A stretch of 64,000 nt of DNA from an uncultured Collinsella sp. (GCA_937989875.1 CALKBO010000015.1:1-64000); one strand, 5' to 3'. Counted from the stretch's first letter, positions 35,160 through 44,818 are shown. Numbers and translations: made by a program. The notes: generated from the sequence alone by a model not told the origin.

Positions 35160-35809
35160 TGCTCACCCGCGAGCAATTCCTCCCGCATGAGATGCGCATC
35201 GTCGCTGCCCTTCGTATGCAGGGCGCAAGCGACGAGCAGGTCATTGTACGCGTAAAGAGCGAGAACCTCTTTCAATATCCCACGGAGCGCATGGTCGCCA
35301 ACCGCGCAACCGTGTGCCTTCGCCGCCTTGACGCCATGGTGCCCACGGACGCCGTATGCGCCGCGCGCGGCATCGACCCCAAAACCGCCGTCGAGGCTGC
35401 GTCATCCCTAACCAGGCTCATGGCATCCGGCACTCCCACGCAGGCGGACCAGGCCATCTTCTACAGCATGATCTGCCGCTACGATATCGTGCGCGAGCTC
35501 GTGCTCGTCGAGGTAGGGGAGCGCCTACAAAACTTCGATTATGCCTTTACGGCGGTTGACCTCAACGCCTTTATGACACGCTTTACCACGGAGTATCCGG
35601 ACGCGGCCCGCTGGACTGAGGCCACGGTCAAGCGCATTAAGGGCTCGCTCCGCCAGACGCTCCGCCATGCTGGCCTTATCGGCGAGGGCCAGGGCCCGGA
35701 GTCCGAGCGCCTGTCACCACTCTTCCTCGATTCCGATGTCGAGCGAGCCTTGGTTCAGCTGGGCGAGCAGTCGCTTATCGCGGCCCTTACCGGCAGGGCG
35801 GTGATGTAG
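35159..35809 (+). CDS. brxA: BREX protein BrxA (DUF1819)
   Basis: First gene of the type I BREX phage-defence system. BrxA is a small helical DNA-binding protein; recognisable here are LTREQFLPHEMRIVA near the start and SENLFQYPTERM, typical of DUF1819. 216 aa from GTG 35159. That start has no normal ribosome site, only the G-run itself, whereas GTG 35125 has one but is in another frame. So in this copy brxA may be poorly translated or off. brxB follows with a single base between stop and start, so coupling could carry any brxA frame defect downstream. Confidence 0.85.
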   Translation: MLTREQFLPHEMRIVAALRMQGASDEQVIVRVKSENLFQYPTERMVANRATVCLRRLDAMVPTDAVCAARGIDPKTAVEAASSLTRLMASGTPTQADQAIFYSMICRYDIVRELVLVEVGERLQNFDYAFTAVDLNAFMTRFTTEYPDAARWTEATVKRIKGSLRQTLRHAGLIGEGQGPESERLSPLFLDSDVERALVQLGEQSLIAALTGRAVM

Positions 35810-35810
35810 C

Positions 35811-36503
35811 GTGGCTCCCGTCAAAAGCGCCGTCGACCCTGTTATCACCCCGGCGACCGATCTCACCACCAATATCGGCATCCATTCCCGCAAGAGCGTC
35901 GTGGCGGCGCATGCCCGCTCCGAGTACGCCCGTCAGGAATTTGAGCGCCGCACGCAGCTTCTGCGCGAGTGCCTGTGCAACGAGGACTTTTTGGCCAACA
36001 AGGGCATAGGTAATGAGATCGGCTTCCACACCTTTTGCTATGACCCCGCGCTGGAGTTTGAAGCGCGTGCATTATTTGACGCCCTTTCACGCGATGCCGA
36101 GGCCGACAAGCTTCCGTGCACGCTCAAGGTCGTGAACCTCTACGACGCCGTGCTGGCAATTCTCGAAAAGCGCCGTGTCCTTAAGGCCATCCCACGCCAA
36201 GAGGAGCGCCGCGGTACCCAGCGCGTGCTCGAGGACGTGGCCAAGTTCGCCTCGCCCGAGAAAGTCGCCGCGTACATCCTTGAGCAGACCGAGCCGCACG
36301 CGCCTGGGGACGTCGTTCTCCTCACCGGCGCGGGCGAGGTCTTCCCATTCTTTCGCATGCACACGCTTCTCCACTGCATGCTTGCGGATTTTGATGAGGT
36401 GCCTGTGGTTGCCACCTATCCGGGCAGTTTCAACGGCTCTTCTTTCCAGCTCTTTAACCGCCTGCCAGCCGATAACTACTACCGCGCCATCGATATCTCG
36501 TAA
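35811..36503 (+). CDS. brxB: BREX protein BrxB (DUF1788)
   Basis: 230-aa DUF1788 protein needed for BREX function, biochemical role unclear; it is thought to bridge BREX components. GFHTFCYDPALEFEARALFDAL and VLLTGAGEVFPFFRMHTLLHCM followed by PVVATYPG match the family. It starts with GTG one base past the brxA stop with no separate ribosome site, so it depends on translation through brxA. brxC follows after 77 nt with its own ribosome site. Confidence 0.9.
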   Translation: MAPVKSAVDPVITPATDLTTNIGIHSRKSVVAAHARSEYARQEFERRTQLLRECLCNEDFLANKGIGNEIGFHTFCYDPALEFEARALFDALSRDAEADKLPCTLKVVNLYDAVLAILEKRRVLKAIPRQEERRGTQRVLEDVAKFASPEKVAAYILEQTEPHAPGDVVLLTGAGEVFPFFRMHTLLHCMLADFDEVPVVATYPGSFNGSSFQLFNRLPADNYYRAIDIS

Positions 36504-36580
36504 GCAGGGCTCCCCGCAGGCAAGTCCCTGCCGCCGACAACAACCCTTTGCCATACGTTCCCAAACCCAAAGGAGCACCC

Positions 36581-39500
36581 ATGGACAACACGATCATTCG
36601 CGACCTCTTTGCAAAAGACATCAACCGCTCCATCAACGGCGTGGTCAAGGTCCAGGATTCAAAAGATGGGTCCATCCGCCAGGAGCTTGACGAGTACGTG
36701 GTGACGCGCGAGCTGCAAGGGCACCTTGCCACGTTCTTCAAGGCATACGGCGATGCCATCGATGTGCGCACCGACAAGATCGGCGTGTGGATCAGTGGCT
36801 TCTTCGGTTCCGGTAAATCGCACTTCCTCAAGATGCTGAGCTACCTGCTCGAGAATCGCCAGATCGGTGGCAAGAGCGCCATCCGCTACTTTGACGGCAA
36901 AATCGTCGACCCCATGGTCGCGGCTGCCATGGAGCGCGCGTGCTCGGTGCCCACGCAGGCCATCCTCTTTAACATCGATAGCAAGGCGGGCCAGTGGAAG
37001 CAGGGTGATACGGCTCCCACGGCGCTGCTTCGCGGCTTTGAGCGCATGTTCTACGAGGCGCGCGGCTTCTACGGCGAGGACCTCAAGCTTGCAAAGCTCG
37101 AGGACTACATCGATTCCCTGGGCAAGACCCAGGAGTTCCGCGAGGCCTTTGAGCGCGTCAACGGCGAGTCCTGGCTCCACACCCGCGATACCTACAGCTA
37201 CTTTGAGGACGACGTCGTCGAGGTGCTGCAGAGCGTGCTCGGCATGAGCGAAAAGGCCGCATGGAACTGGCTCGAGGGTTCTGAGGACGAGGTTTTGGCC
37301 CCTGATGTCTTTGCCAAAAAGGTCAAGGACTACGTAGACGCTCAGGCAGCGGCCCACGGCGGCAACTTCCGTTTGCTCTTTATGGTCGACGAGGTGGGTC
37401 AGTTTATTACAAACGACAAGGACCCAAGCCTTATGCTGAGCCTTCAGACCATCGTCGAGGAGCTGGGTGCCGCCTGCGGTGGCCGCGTGTGGGTGATGGT
37501 TACGAGCCAGGAGGCCATCGACAACCTGAGCCTGCCCGTGGGCAACGACTTTTCAAAGATCCAGGGCCGCTTCAATACCCGCCTTTCGCTCTCCAGCTCC
37601 AGCGTGGACGAGGTCATCCAGCGCCGTGTGCTCGAGAAGACCGCGCCGGCGGCCGATATGCTTGCACAGGTCTACGAGCAAGACGCCGCCGTGCTTAAAA
37701 ACAACTTTACCTTTGAGGGTGGCTCGCGCTCCGACCTTGCCGGCTACGCCAACTCCAAGGATTTTGTGGCCAGCTACCCGTTTGTGGGCTACCAGTTTAA
37801 GCTCCTGCCCGACGTGATGACCGAGGTGCGCAAGCACGGTGTCAAGGCCAAGCACATGTCAACGGGCGAGCGCTCCATGCTGAGCGCGTTCCAGGAGAGC
37901 GCTCAGGCCATCCAGTATGACCAGACCGGTGCACTCGTGCCGTTCTGGTGCTTCTTCGACACTATCTCCAAAGACCTTGAGCACGGCATCAACCAGGTGG
38001 TCGACCGCGCGGTCCGTGCGGCCGAGGACGCAAGGGGCCTTGAACCCTACGACGTTCAGGTGCTCAAGCTCCTGTACCTGATTCGTTACATCGGCTACGT
38101 TAAGGCCACGGTCGAGAACATCTCCATCTTCATGATCGACGACCTCGACGTGGACATGCGCGCCCTCAAGGACCGCGTCAAGGAGTCCCTTGCCCGCCTG
38201 GAGCGCGAGAACTACGTGGCACGCCAGGGCGATGCCTATAGCTTCCTCACCGACGAGGAGCAGGAGATAGCGCAGGAGATCGCACGCACTCCGGTCGATA
38301 ACGCGCAGGTGATCGAGTCTATCAAAAAGCGCCTGTTCGACAGCATCTACACCGCGCGTAAACTCAGCCGCGGGGCCAACGACTTTCCTTTTGACCGCTA
38401 TGTGGACGGCTCAATCCACGGTGCCAGCATGGGCGGCATGGAGCTTTGCGTGGCGACTATGGCGAGCGATCTGGGCCGTGCGGACGATACCGAGCTGGCC
38501 TTGGCTTCTTCGGGCAAAGCCATCGTGGCTTTGAGCGACGAGGCGGATTATTGGGAGACGCTCGTCAACGCCGCCAAGATCCGCAAGTACGCCAAGACGC
38601 GAAATCTCCAGGAGCTTCAGCCGAGTACGCGCCAGATCGTCGAGTCCAAGATGCGCGAGGCAGCCTATAACGAGAAAGAGGCCGATGTCCTTTTGAGCGA
38701 GGCCGTACTCCATGCACGTTGCGCGGTCAACGGCCGCATAATTGAGGTCCGCGCGGCCAAACCCGCTCAGGTCTTTGAGCAAGTGCTGGCGCAGCTGTGC
38801 GATGCGGTCTTTGAAAAGGCCGACTATATCGGCGCGCCGGTCACGAGCGATTCCGATATCCGCTCCACTCTGGCGGGCAACGTTCAAGCGGGGCTCGCTG
38901 GCATGGACGCGGGCAACACGCGTGCGCTCAAGGAGGTCGAGGACTACCTCAAAGTTCAGCACCAGCGCCACCTGGATACCGCTATGGGCGATATCCAGCG
39001 CAGGTACCAGCAAAAGCCCTATGGCTGGCGTGAGGTTGACATCGCAAATGTGGTGGCGCAGCTTGTAGTGGAGCAGCGCGCGCAGGTGCTGTTTGGCGGT
39101 CAGACGGTTCAAGCTAACGACAGCCGCATGGTGTCGCTCCTGCGTAAGGATGCCGATAAGGCCCAGGTGCGTTTGCGCGTGCGCATGAGCGACCGGTTGC
39201 TGCGCGCCACGGGCGAGCTTATGCGTGGCCTGTTTGATCTCAAGACCGTGCCCTCCAACGAGGATAAGCTCGTGGCCGAGCTCAAGGAGCGCCTTGAGGG
39301 CTTGCGTGAGGTGTGCGTCGCCATGGCACGCGACTACTACACGGGTATCAAGCCGGCCTACCCGTATCCCGGTGAGGACGAGTGCGAGAAGATGCGCTCG
39401 GAGGTGGTCGACGTTCTTAAGGACCAGAGCGATTCCGAGGCGTTCTTGACCACGTTCACCAAGCACGAGGACCGCCTGTTCGATGCCAAGGAAGACTTTG

Positions 39501-40243
39501 ACAAGGTGGTTGAGTTCTTCGAGTCCAACCAACGAACAGCGTTTGACCACGCCAAGGATTTCTTGAGCCGCACCGAGGGCATCGAGTATGCCTCCGATGA
39601 CATTCCCAACGCTGTGGAGAACGTGGCAAAGGTACGCGAGATCCTCAAAGACCCGAAGCCCTACGGCCGCATTAAAGACCTTCAGCCGTTGATGGCACCC
39701 GTCGAGGAAGACATCAAAAAGCACCTGGGCATTCGCCGCAACGAGTTCTTGTGTCGTATCGAAAACGACCTGCAGGATTTGCGGAAGCAGGCCGAGAGCC
39801 AAGAAGGTTTTGTCAAGCAGGCCAAGGATGCCATCGCGGACGCCAACACCAGGTATGAGTCGTTCAAGAACCGCGCCCATGGCGTCCAGAGCCTCAACGA
39901 GCTTAACGCCCTCGCGGCAAACTGGGAAAACTGGATCGTTGCTGCAACCAACAAGATATACGACGCCGTGGATGAGGCCCGCATGCGAATGGACAACGAG
40001 CGCCGCACCACCGAGGTCACGAGTACGGGTGAGGTGGTCAAGAAGATCTCCAACAAGGGCGCCGCATCGTCTGCGCCCGTGCCCGCGTCTAAGCCCCAGC
40101 GCAAGATCAAGACCGTGCGCCGCGCCGATCTGGCCAAGCCGAGTCGCCTCTTGTCCGCAGAGGACGTGGAGCGCTACGTGGACGACCTGCGCTCTCGCCT
40201 TATGCAGGAGCTCGCTGCAAACGACGAGATTCGTATCAACTAA
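36581..40243 (+). CDS. brxC: BREX ATPase BrxC (PglY-type)
   Basis: A 1220-aa BREX ATPase of the PglY/BrxC class. Walker A GFFGSGKS at residues 73-80; a Walker B-like LLFMVDEVGQ near residue 265. The rest is long and helical with a basic C-terminus. BrxC is essential both for host methylation and phage restriction in type I BREX, probably as a hexamer-forming AAA-like motor. AAAGGAG lies 6 nt before ATG 36581. It is intact and full length. Confidence 0.95.
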   Translation: MDNTIIRDLFAKDINRSINGVVKVQDSKDGSIRQELDEYVVTRELQGHLATFFKAYGDAIDVRTDKIGVWISGFFGSGKSHFLKMLSYLLENRQIGGKSAIRYFDGKIVDPMVAAAMERACSVPTQAILFNIDSKAGQWKQGDTAPTALLRGFERMFYEARGFYGEDLKLAKLEDYIDSLGKTQEFREAFERVNGESWLHTRDTYSYFEDDVVEVLQSVLGMSEKAAWNWLEGSEDEVLAPDVFAKKVKDYVDAQAAAHGGNFRLLFMVDEVGQFITNDKDPSLMLSLQTIVEELGAACGGRVWVMVTSQEAIDNLSLPVGNDFSKIQGRFNTRLSLSSSSVDEVIQRRVLEKTAPAADMLAQVYEQDAAVLKNNFTFEGGSRSDLAGYANSKDFVASYPFVGYQFKLLPDVMTEVRKHGVKAKHMSTGERSMLSAFQESAQAIQYDQTGALVPFWCFFDTISKDLEHGINQVVDRAVRAAEDARGLEPYDVQVLKLLYLIRYIGYVKATVENISIFMIDDLDVDMRALKDRVKESLARLERENYVARQGDAYSFLTDEEQEIAQEIARTPVDNAQVIESIKKRLFDSIYTARKLSRGANDFPFDRYVDGSIHGASMGGMELCVATMASDLGRADDTELALASSGKAIVALSDEADYWETLVNAAKIRKYAKTRNLQELQPSTRQIVESKMREAAYNEKEADVLLSEAVLHARCAVNGRIIEVRAAKPAQVFEQVLAQLCDAVFEKADYIGAPVTSDSDIRSTLAGNVQAGLAGMDAGNTRALKEVEDYLKVQHQRHLDTAMGDIQRRYQQKPYGWREVDIANVVAQLVVEQRAQVLFGGQTVQANDSRMVSLLRKDADKAQVRLRVRMSDRLLRATGELMRGLFDLKTVPSNEDKLVAELKERLEGLREVCVAMARDYYTGIKPAYPYPGEDECEKMRSEVVDVLKDQSDSEAFLTTFTKHEDRLFDAKEDFDKVVEFFESNQRTAFDHAKDFLSRTEGIEYASDDIPNAVENVAKVREILKDPKPYGRIKDLQPLMAPVEEDIKKHLGIRRNEFLCRIENDLQDLRKQAESQEGFVKQAKDAIADANTRYESFKNRAHGVQSLNELNALAANWENWIVAATNKIYDAVDEARMRMDNERRTTEVTSTGEVVKKISNKGAASSAPVPASKPQRKIKTVRRADLAKPSRLLSAEDVERYVDDLRSRLMQELAANDEIRIN

Positions 40244-40309
40244 CTCGCGGAGCCACCGGTGCCAAAGCGAGCACCGGTGGCTTATAGCGTTTAGAAAGGC
40301 TCATCAACC

Positions 40310-42826
40310 ATGAACGATTCTGCTCTTAAGAGCTTCTGCACCTGGGCCCGTACAGAGCTCATCAAAGGCGTGGAGGCACAGATGGTGCGCTACGGCATCA
40401 CCGAACCTGCACCTTCGCCCGTTGGGTCTGAGACCGTCAACGGCCTGCCCCTAAGTCCTGCTGAGGTTGAGCAGCGTGACGAGCTGCTGCGCATACAGAC
40501 AGAGGTGGGTCACGAGGCGCTGCGCGACCGAGCGGCCTACACCTGGTTCAACCGCATCGTGGCCATTCGCTTTATGGATGCACGCGGATGGCTCCCCAGC
40601 CGTATGCGCATGCTGAGTCGTGCGGACGGCAGCCATGGCAGCGAGGCCGTGGAGAACGCACTGGACCTGGAAATAACGACGGCCGATACCGATCGCATAG
40701 CCGAGCTCAAGATGGCGGGCTTGGATGAACCGTTGTGGCGCTACCTGTTTGTTGCTCAGTGCGAGGAGCTTGCCGATTGCCTGTCGGGCGTCTTTGAACG
40801 CGTGGGCGGAGCCATGGAGCTGCTGTTGCCCCAGGGCCTCATGATGGCTGACAGTGTGGTGGGCAAACTCAATGCCGTCCTCGCTGACGAGGACTGGCGC
40901 GAGGGCGTGACCGTTCTGGGCTGGATGTATCAGTACTACAACGCTGACGTCAAAGACGAGTTCTTCAAGTCCAAGCGCAAGGCAGCGGCGGCGGACATCG
41001 CGCCCGCCACGCAGCTCTTCACCCCCGAGTGGATCGTGCGCTATATGGTCGAGAACTCGCTCGGCCGTCTGTGGATGCTCAACAATCCGGGGAGTTCGCT
41101 ACGCGAGCGCATGGAGTATTACATCGAGCCCGATGCTGAGCACGAGGACTTCATCCGCATTTCGAGTCCCGAGGAGATAACCCTCTGCGACCCCGCATGC
41201 GGCTCGGGCCATATCTTGGTCTATGCGTTTGAGCTGCTCTTCCATATGTACGAGGAGCGCGGCTATCGTGAGCGCGAGATTCCCGAGCTCATTCTTACTA
41301 AAAACCTTGCAGGTATGGAAATCGATTCCCGCGCGGCACAGATCGCGGAGCTGGCGCTTGCCATGTGCGCCCGCGAGCACGACCGTCGCTTCTTTAGGCG
41401 TGGCGTTCGCGCCGACGTTACCGTGCTCTCGAGCATCCCGCTAGGGGAGGACGAGCTGCCGGGTAACAAGAAGCTCGCCGAGGAGCTGAGTCATTTGGGC
41501 GAGATCGGTTCGCTGCTCAATCCTTCAGAGGACGAGATCGACGAGTTCAAGGCTGCCGCCGCGAGTTGTTCCGATGACCTTTTTGCCGCTACGGCCAAAA
41601 CTAAGCTCGAAAGCGCTGCCGCCATCTGCGAGAAGCTGTCCCGTCGTTTTACCTGCACCGTTGCGAATCCTCCGTATATGGGCAGCAGTAGCTTTAACCC
41701 CTTCATGAGCAAGTGGGTCAAGAAGAACTACCCCGACGTGAAGAGCGACCTCTTCTCCAGCTTTGTCGTTCGCATGTTCAGTCTCGCCAAGGACCACGGC
41801 GAGTGCGGAGTCATGTCGCCTTTCGTCTGGATGTTCATCGGAAGCTATGAGAAGCTCCGCAACGAGATTATCGACAACAGAACGCTTACCTCCCTCATTC
41901 AACTTGAGTACTCGGGCTTCGCTGGCGCGACTGTGCCCATCTGCACCTACACGTTTCACAACTCACTCATCAAGGGCTACAAGGGAAGCTACGTGCGCCT
42001 TTCTGACTTCGTTGGCGCCGCTGTCCAGGCTCCCAAGGCCCTCGAGGCAATCCAAAACCCCGACTGCGGCTGGTTCTACCGCCGCAACGCCGAGACCTTC
42101 AAGCAGATCCCCGGCACCCCCATAGCCTACTGGGCCAGTGATGCCCTTGTTGAATCGTTCACAAAAGGAAGGAGGCTCGATGCTGTTGCTACTCCGCGAC
42201 AGGGCTTGGCGACGAGCGATAATGGCCGCTTTTTGAGGAAATGGTGGGAAGTGGCGCCTTCCAACACATCGCGAGATTGTAGCGGCAGGCCTGAGGCAAA
42301 GCAGAGTGGCTCCCGTTGGTTCCCGATTATTCGGGGCGGCTCCTATCGAAAGTGGTGGGGTGACTACGACGAGGTGGTTAACTGGTTTGATGACGGTCGG
42401 GAGATGAAGGAAGCAATTCTGTCCAAGTATACTTATCTCTCTACACCTGATTTTGTGATCAAGAACCAGAACGACTATTTCAAGCCCGCAGTTTCCTGGT
42501 CTAAAATTTCTTCCAGCCTCGCCTCCTTTAGGTTTGCGCCTCGAGGGATGCTTTTTGAGGTAGCTGGAGCATGTCTTTTTGCGGAGCCGAACGAGCTCCG
42601 ATACATCCAGGCTTTCTGCAACTGTTCCATTGCCGAAATTGATTTGGCGTTTATGTCGCCGACTCTAAACTTTGAGGTAGGCCAAATCGGTCAGTTGCCA
42701 ATCATCCAAGATGAGGCTGCCGAGCCGACTGTCTGTTCACTCGTTGAGGAATCTCGCTCAATTTCAAAGGCGGACTACGATTCGTTTGAAACCTCTTGGG
42801 ATTTTAAACGTAATCCTCTTGTCTAG
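40310..42826 (+). CDS. pglX: BREX methyltransferase PglX, N-terminal and specificity part (split gene)
   Basis: Adenine-specific DNA methyltransferase that marks host DNA in BREX. The 838-aa product has the SAM motif DPACGSGHIL at 294-303 and catalytic NPPY near 453, then the region involved in sequence recognition, ending LNFEVGQIGQLPII ... SFETSWDFKRNPLV and a stop. Intact type I PglX proteins are about 1200 aa and continue from this very point into a conserved C-terminal part, which is found here as a separate frame at 43827. From about 42150 the DNA is visibly less G+C-rich than the first two-thirds. Methylation activity of the two-piece protein cannot be judged from sequence. Confidence 0.93.
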   Translation: MNDSALKSFCTWARTELIKGVEAQMVRYGITEPAPSPVGSETVNGLPLSPAEVEQRDELLRIQTEVGHEALRDRAAYTWFNRIVAIRFMDARGWLPSRMRMLSRADGSHGSEAVENALDLEITTADTDRIAELKMAGLDEPLWRYLFVAQCEELADCLSGVFERVGGAMELLLPQGLMMADSVVGKLNAVLADEDWREGVTVLGWMYQYYNADVKDEFFKSKRKAAAADIAPATQLFTPEWIVRYMVENSLGRLWMLNNPGSSLRERMEYYIEPDAEHEDFIRISSPEEITLCDPACGSGHILVYAFELLFHMYEERGYREREIPELILTKNLAGMEIDSRAAQIAELALAMCAREHDRRFFRRGVRADVTVLSSIPLGEDELPGNKKLAEELSHLGEIGSLLNPSEDEIDEFKAAAASCSDDLFAATAKTKLESAAAICEKLSRRFTCTVANPPYMGSSSFNPFMSKWVKKNYPDVKSDLFSSFVVRMFSLAKDHGECGVMSPFVWMFIGSYEKLRNEIIDNRTLTSLIQLEYSGFAGATVPICTYTFHNSLIKGYKGSYVRLSDFVGAAVQAPKALEAIQNPDCGWFYRRNAETFKQIPGTPIAYWASDALVESFTKGRRLDAVATPRQGLATSDNGRFLRKWWEVAPSNTSRDCSGRPEAKQSGSRWFPIIRGGSYRKWWGDYDEVVNWFDDGREMKEAILSKYTYLSTPDFVIKNQNDYFKPAVSWSKISSSLASFRFAPRGMLFEVAGACLFAEPNELRYIQAFCNCSIAEIDLAFMSPTLNFEVGQIGQLPIIQDEAAEPTVCSLVEESRSISKADYDSFETSWDFKRNPLV

Positions 42827-42835
42827 GTGATCGCC

Positions 42836-43681
42836 ATGGCTGAAAAGAAGAGGCGCAAGCCTGTCGATAAGACAAAAATTGAATATGTCGAACCTAAGCC
42901 AAGCTGGATAAAGGCTGTTAAGGTTAATGACCATAACGATGTCATGGGTTCTATTATTCAGTTTTTTCTGGTTGAATCTCCTTGTAAAGGCGTGAGCAGC
43001 AGAGGGCTATCGCTTCTCGATTATGGATGGGTTGATAGTGTTCCTCCTAAATCTGGGTATCTTCACCGAAGATTATTGGAAGTGGCCAATCTCTGCGATG
43101 GGTCGACACTATTTACGGCCACACGAAAAGAAGAGATGAAAAAGAGATTTGTTGATGCCGGTATGCCTGGCAATTTTGCTTCAACTTGTACCTCAAATCG
43201 CGTTGTGGCGCTCATCAACAGCAATTTTGTGCTTGATATATTTCGGATTATTAGAAATTCGTTGGCACATTGTCGCTTTCAATTGGTCGATAAGAACGGT
43301 GTAGATTTCATTGCTTTTGAAAACGGTATGCCAGGAAAAGATCTCATTGGAGCGGATGCATTTGAGGTGAGCTCTCGTTTATTTCTTAAATGCAGCACTC
43401 TCATTGATTGGATTGCTGTGGTTAAGTCCGAGGCTATATACGAGGCGGAAGAAATTGCACGCAAGAAAGAGACCTCAGAACGGGAGTGGGAAAACAAACG
43501 TCAATTGGTTTTGTCTCGAATATCGAATGGATCTTACTCAAATAAAGATGATCTCGGGAAGGACTGCGAGCTATCTAAGCGTAATTTAGATAAATTACTT
43601 GGCGAGCTGAAGGCCCAAGGGCTTATTGCTTATTCACGTTCTAATCGAAAATGGGAACTTACTGGTGACGCAAATCAGTGA
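42836..43681 (+). CDS. HEPN-like protein with winged-helix end, inserted in pglX
   Basis: A 281-aa protein of no family I can name. The helical middle contains FRIIRNSLAHCRF: the R-x4-H (RNSLAH, residues 140-145) is the catalytic signature of HEPN ribonucleases. The last ~55 residues (SRISNGSYSNKDDLGKDCEL, then LDKLLGELKAQGLI and a basic wing) look like a winged helix. It starts 9 nt after the pglX stop, or at GTG 42827 directly on it, with AGGTGA as ribosome site, so it is translated with pglX. Its base composition is much more AT-rich than all neighbours, a sign of acquisition. Role as nuclease or toxin is inference from the motif only. Confidence 0.65.
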   Translation: MAEKKRRKPVDKTKIEYVEPKPSWIKAVKVNDHNDVMGSIIQFFLVESPCKGVSSRGLSLLDYGWVDSVPPKSGYLHRRLLEVANLCDGSTLFTATRKEEMKKRFVDAGMPGNFASTCTSNRVVALINSNFVLDIFRIIRNSLAHCRFQLVDKNGVDFIAFENGMPGKDLIGADAFEVSSRLFLKCSTLIDWIAVVKSEAIYEAEEIARKKETSEREWENKRQLVLSRISNGSYSNKDDLGKDCELSKRNLDKLLGELKAQGLIAYSRSNRKWELTGDANQ

Positions 43682-43826
43682 GTAAGAGATGTTTCATCTT
43701 TGATTGCGAAGAACGGTGTGTCGAATGAGCTTCCAACGTTTTTTATCGCAAAGAGACTCGCTGTCTCTCGAAAGTAACCTTTTAAATGAAATTAGTCGGC
43801 GATTTTAAATGAGAGGGCGGTCAAAT

Positions 43827-44795
43827 ATGGTCACTTTACTTCAAGATAAATACGAGGCTCGCAAGGCTGAGGTTAATGCTCGCTTTGAGCAGCTTCGCGC
43901 TAACGAGGAAGAGCTCAACCGAATCTTTGCCAAAATCTACAACATGGAGGGGGAGGTGCCCGTCGAGGTCGAGGACAAGTACGTTTCGGTGGCACGCATC
44001 TTCGACACCGCTGATGAGATTCCCGAGAGCTACAAGGGCAACAAATACGTGCGCACCAAGCGCGACGAGATCACCTCGCTCATAAGCTATGCCGTGGGCT
44101 GCATGTTTGGCCGCTATTCGCTGGATGTGGACGGGCTGGTCCTGGCCGGTCAGGGCGCCACGGTCGACGACTATCTGGCCAAGATGCCCGATCCCGATCA
44201 CGTGACCTTTATGCCTGATGCCGACAACGTACTGCCCATTACCGATGACGAGTACTTTGACGACGACATCGCGTGCTACTTTATCGACTTTGTGCGCACC
44301 GTGTACGGCGAGGAGACGCTCGAGCAGAACCTGGCCTTCATTGCCGAGGCGCTCGGCGGTAAGGGTACCTCGCGCGAGGTGATTCGCACCTACTTTTTGA
44401 AGGACTTTTTTAAGGACCACTGCCAGACCTATAAGAAACGCCCCATCTACTGGCTGTTCGACAGCGGTAAGAAGAACGGTTTCAAGTGTCTTGTTTACAT
44501 GCATCGCTACCAGCCTGACCTATTGGCTCGCATCCGCACCGACTATGTGCATGAGCAGCAGGAGCGCTACCGTGCCCAGATCGGCTATGCCAACGATGCC
44601 CTTGCTGGTGCCGAGCGCGGCGAGCGCGTGCGCTTGGACAAGCGCGTCAAAAAGCTCAACGACCAGCTCAAAGAGACCATTGGCTACGAGGAGAAGCTGC
44701 ACCACTTGGCAGACCAGATGATTAAGATCGACCTGGATGACGGCGTCAAGGTCAACTACGCCAAGTTTCAGGATGTGCTGGCAAAGATTAAGTAA
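43827..44795 (+). CDS. pglX: PglX C-terminal part as a separate gene
   Basis: 322 aa that correspond to the end of type I BREX PglX: NEEELNRIFAKIY, then RDEITSLISYAVGCMFGRYSLDVDG, DDEYFDDDIACYF, GGKGTSREVIRTYFLKDFF, RPIYWLFDSGKKNGF and LADQMIKIDLDDGVKVNY. G+C returns to the level of the island. ATG 43827 has GAGAGG 10 nt upstream; ATG 43809 has none. Between 43682 and 43826 no further gene or pglX remnant is visible, only a small GAGAC/GTCTC hairpin. The two PglX pieces together cover the full family length with no obvious missing block, so a functional two-subunit PglX is possible. Confidence 0.9.
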   Translation: MVTLLQDKYEARKAEVNARFEQLRANEEELNRIFAKIYNMEGEVPVEVEDKYVSVARIFDTADEIPESYKGNKYVRTKRDEITSLISYAVGCMFGRYSLDVDGLVLAGQGATVDDYLAKMPDPDHVTFMPDADNVLPITDDEYFDDDIACYFIDFVRTVYGEETLEQNLAFIAEALGGKGTSREVIRTYFLKDFFKDHCQTYKKRPIYWLFDSGKKNGFKCLVYMHRYQPDLLARIRTDYVHEQQERYRAQIGYANDALAGAERGERVRLDKRVKKLNDQLKETIGYEEKLHHLADQMIKIDLDDGVKVNYAKFQDVLAKIK

Positions 44796-44818
44796 CTGCA
44801 GATACGGTAAGGATATTC

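Noticed and set aside
35192..35809. brxA starting at the inner ATG 35192
   Set aside because: It would drop the LTREQFLPHE segment, which fits the conserved DUF1819 N-terminus, and has no ribosome site.
38411..39880. 489-codon frame antisense to brxC
   Set aside because: Lies wholly within a clear brxC and has no family features.
40310..44795. split pglX as a sequencing frameshift
   Set aside because: The two parts are separated by a full, differently composed 846-nt gene with its own start and stop, which a base-call error cannot produce.
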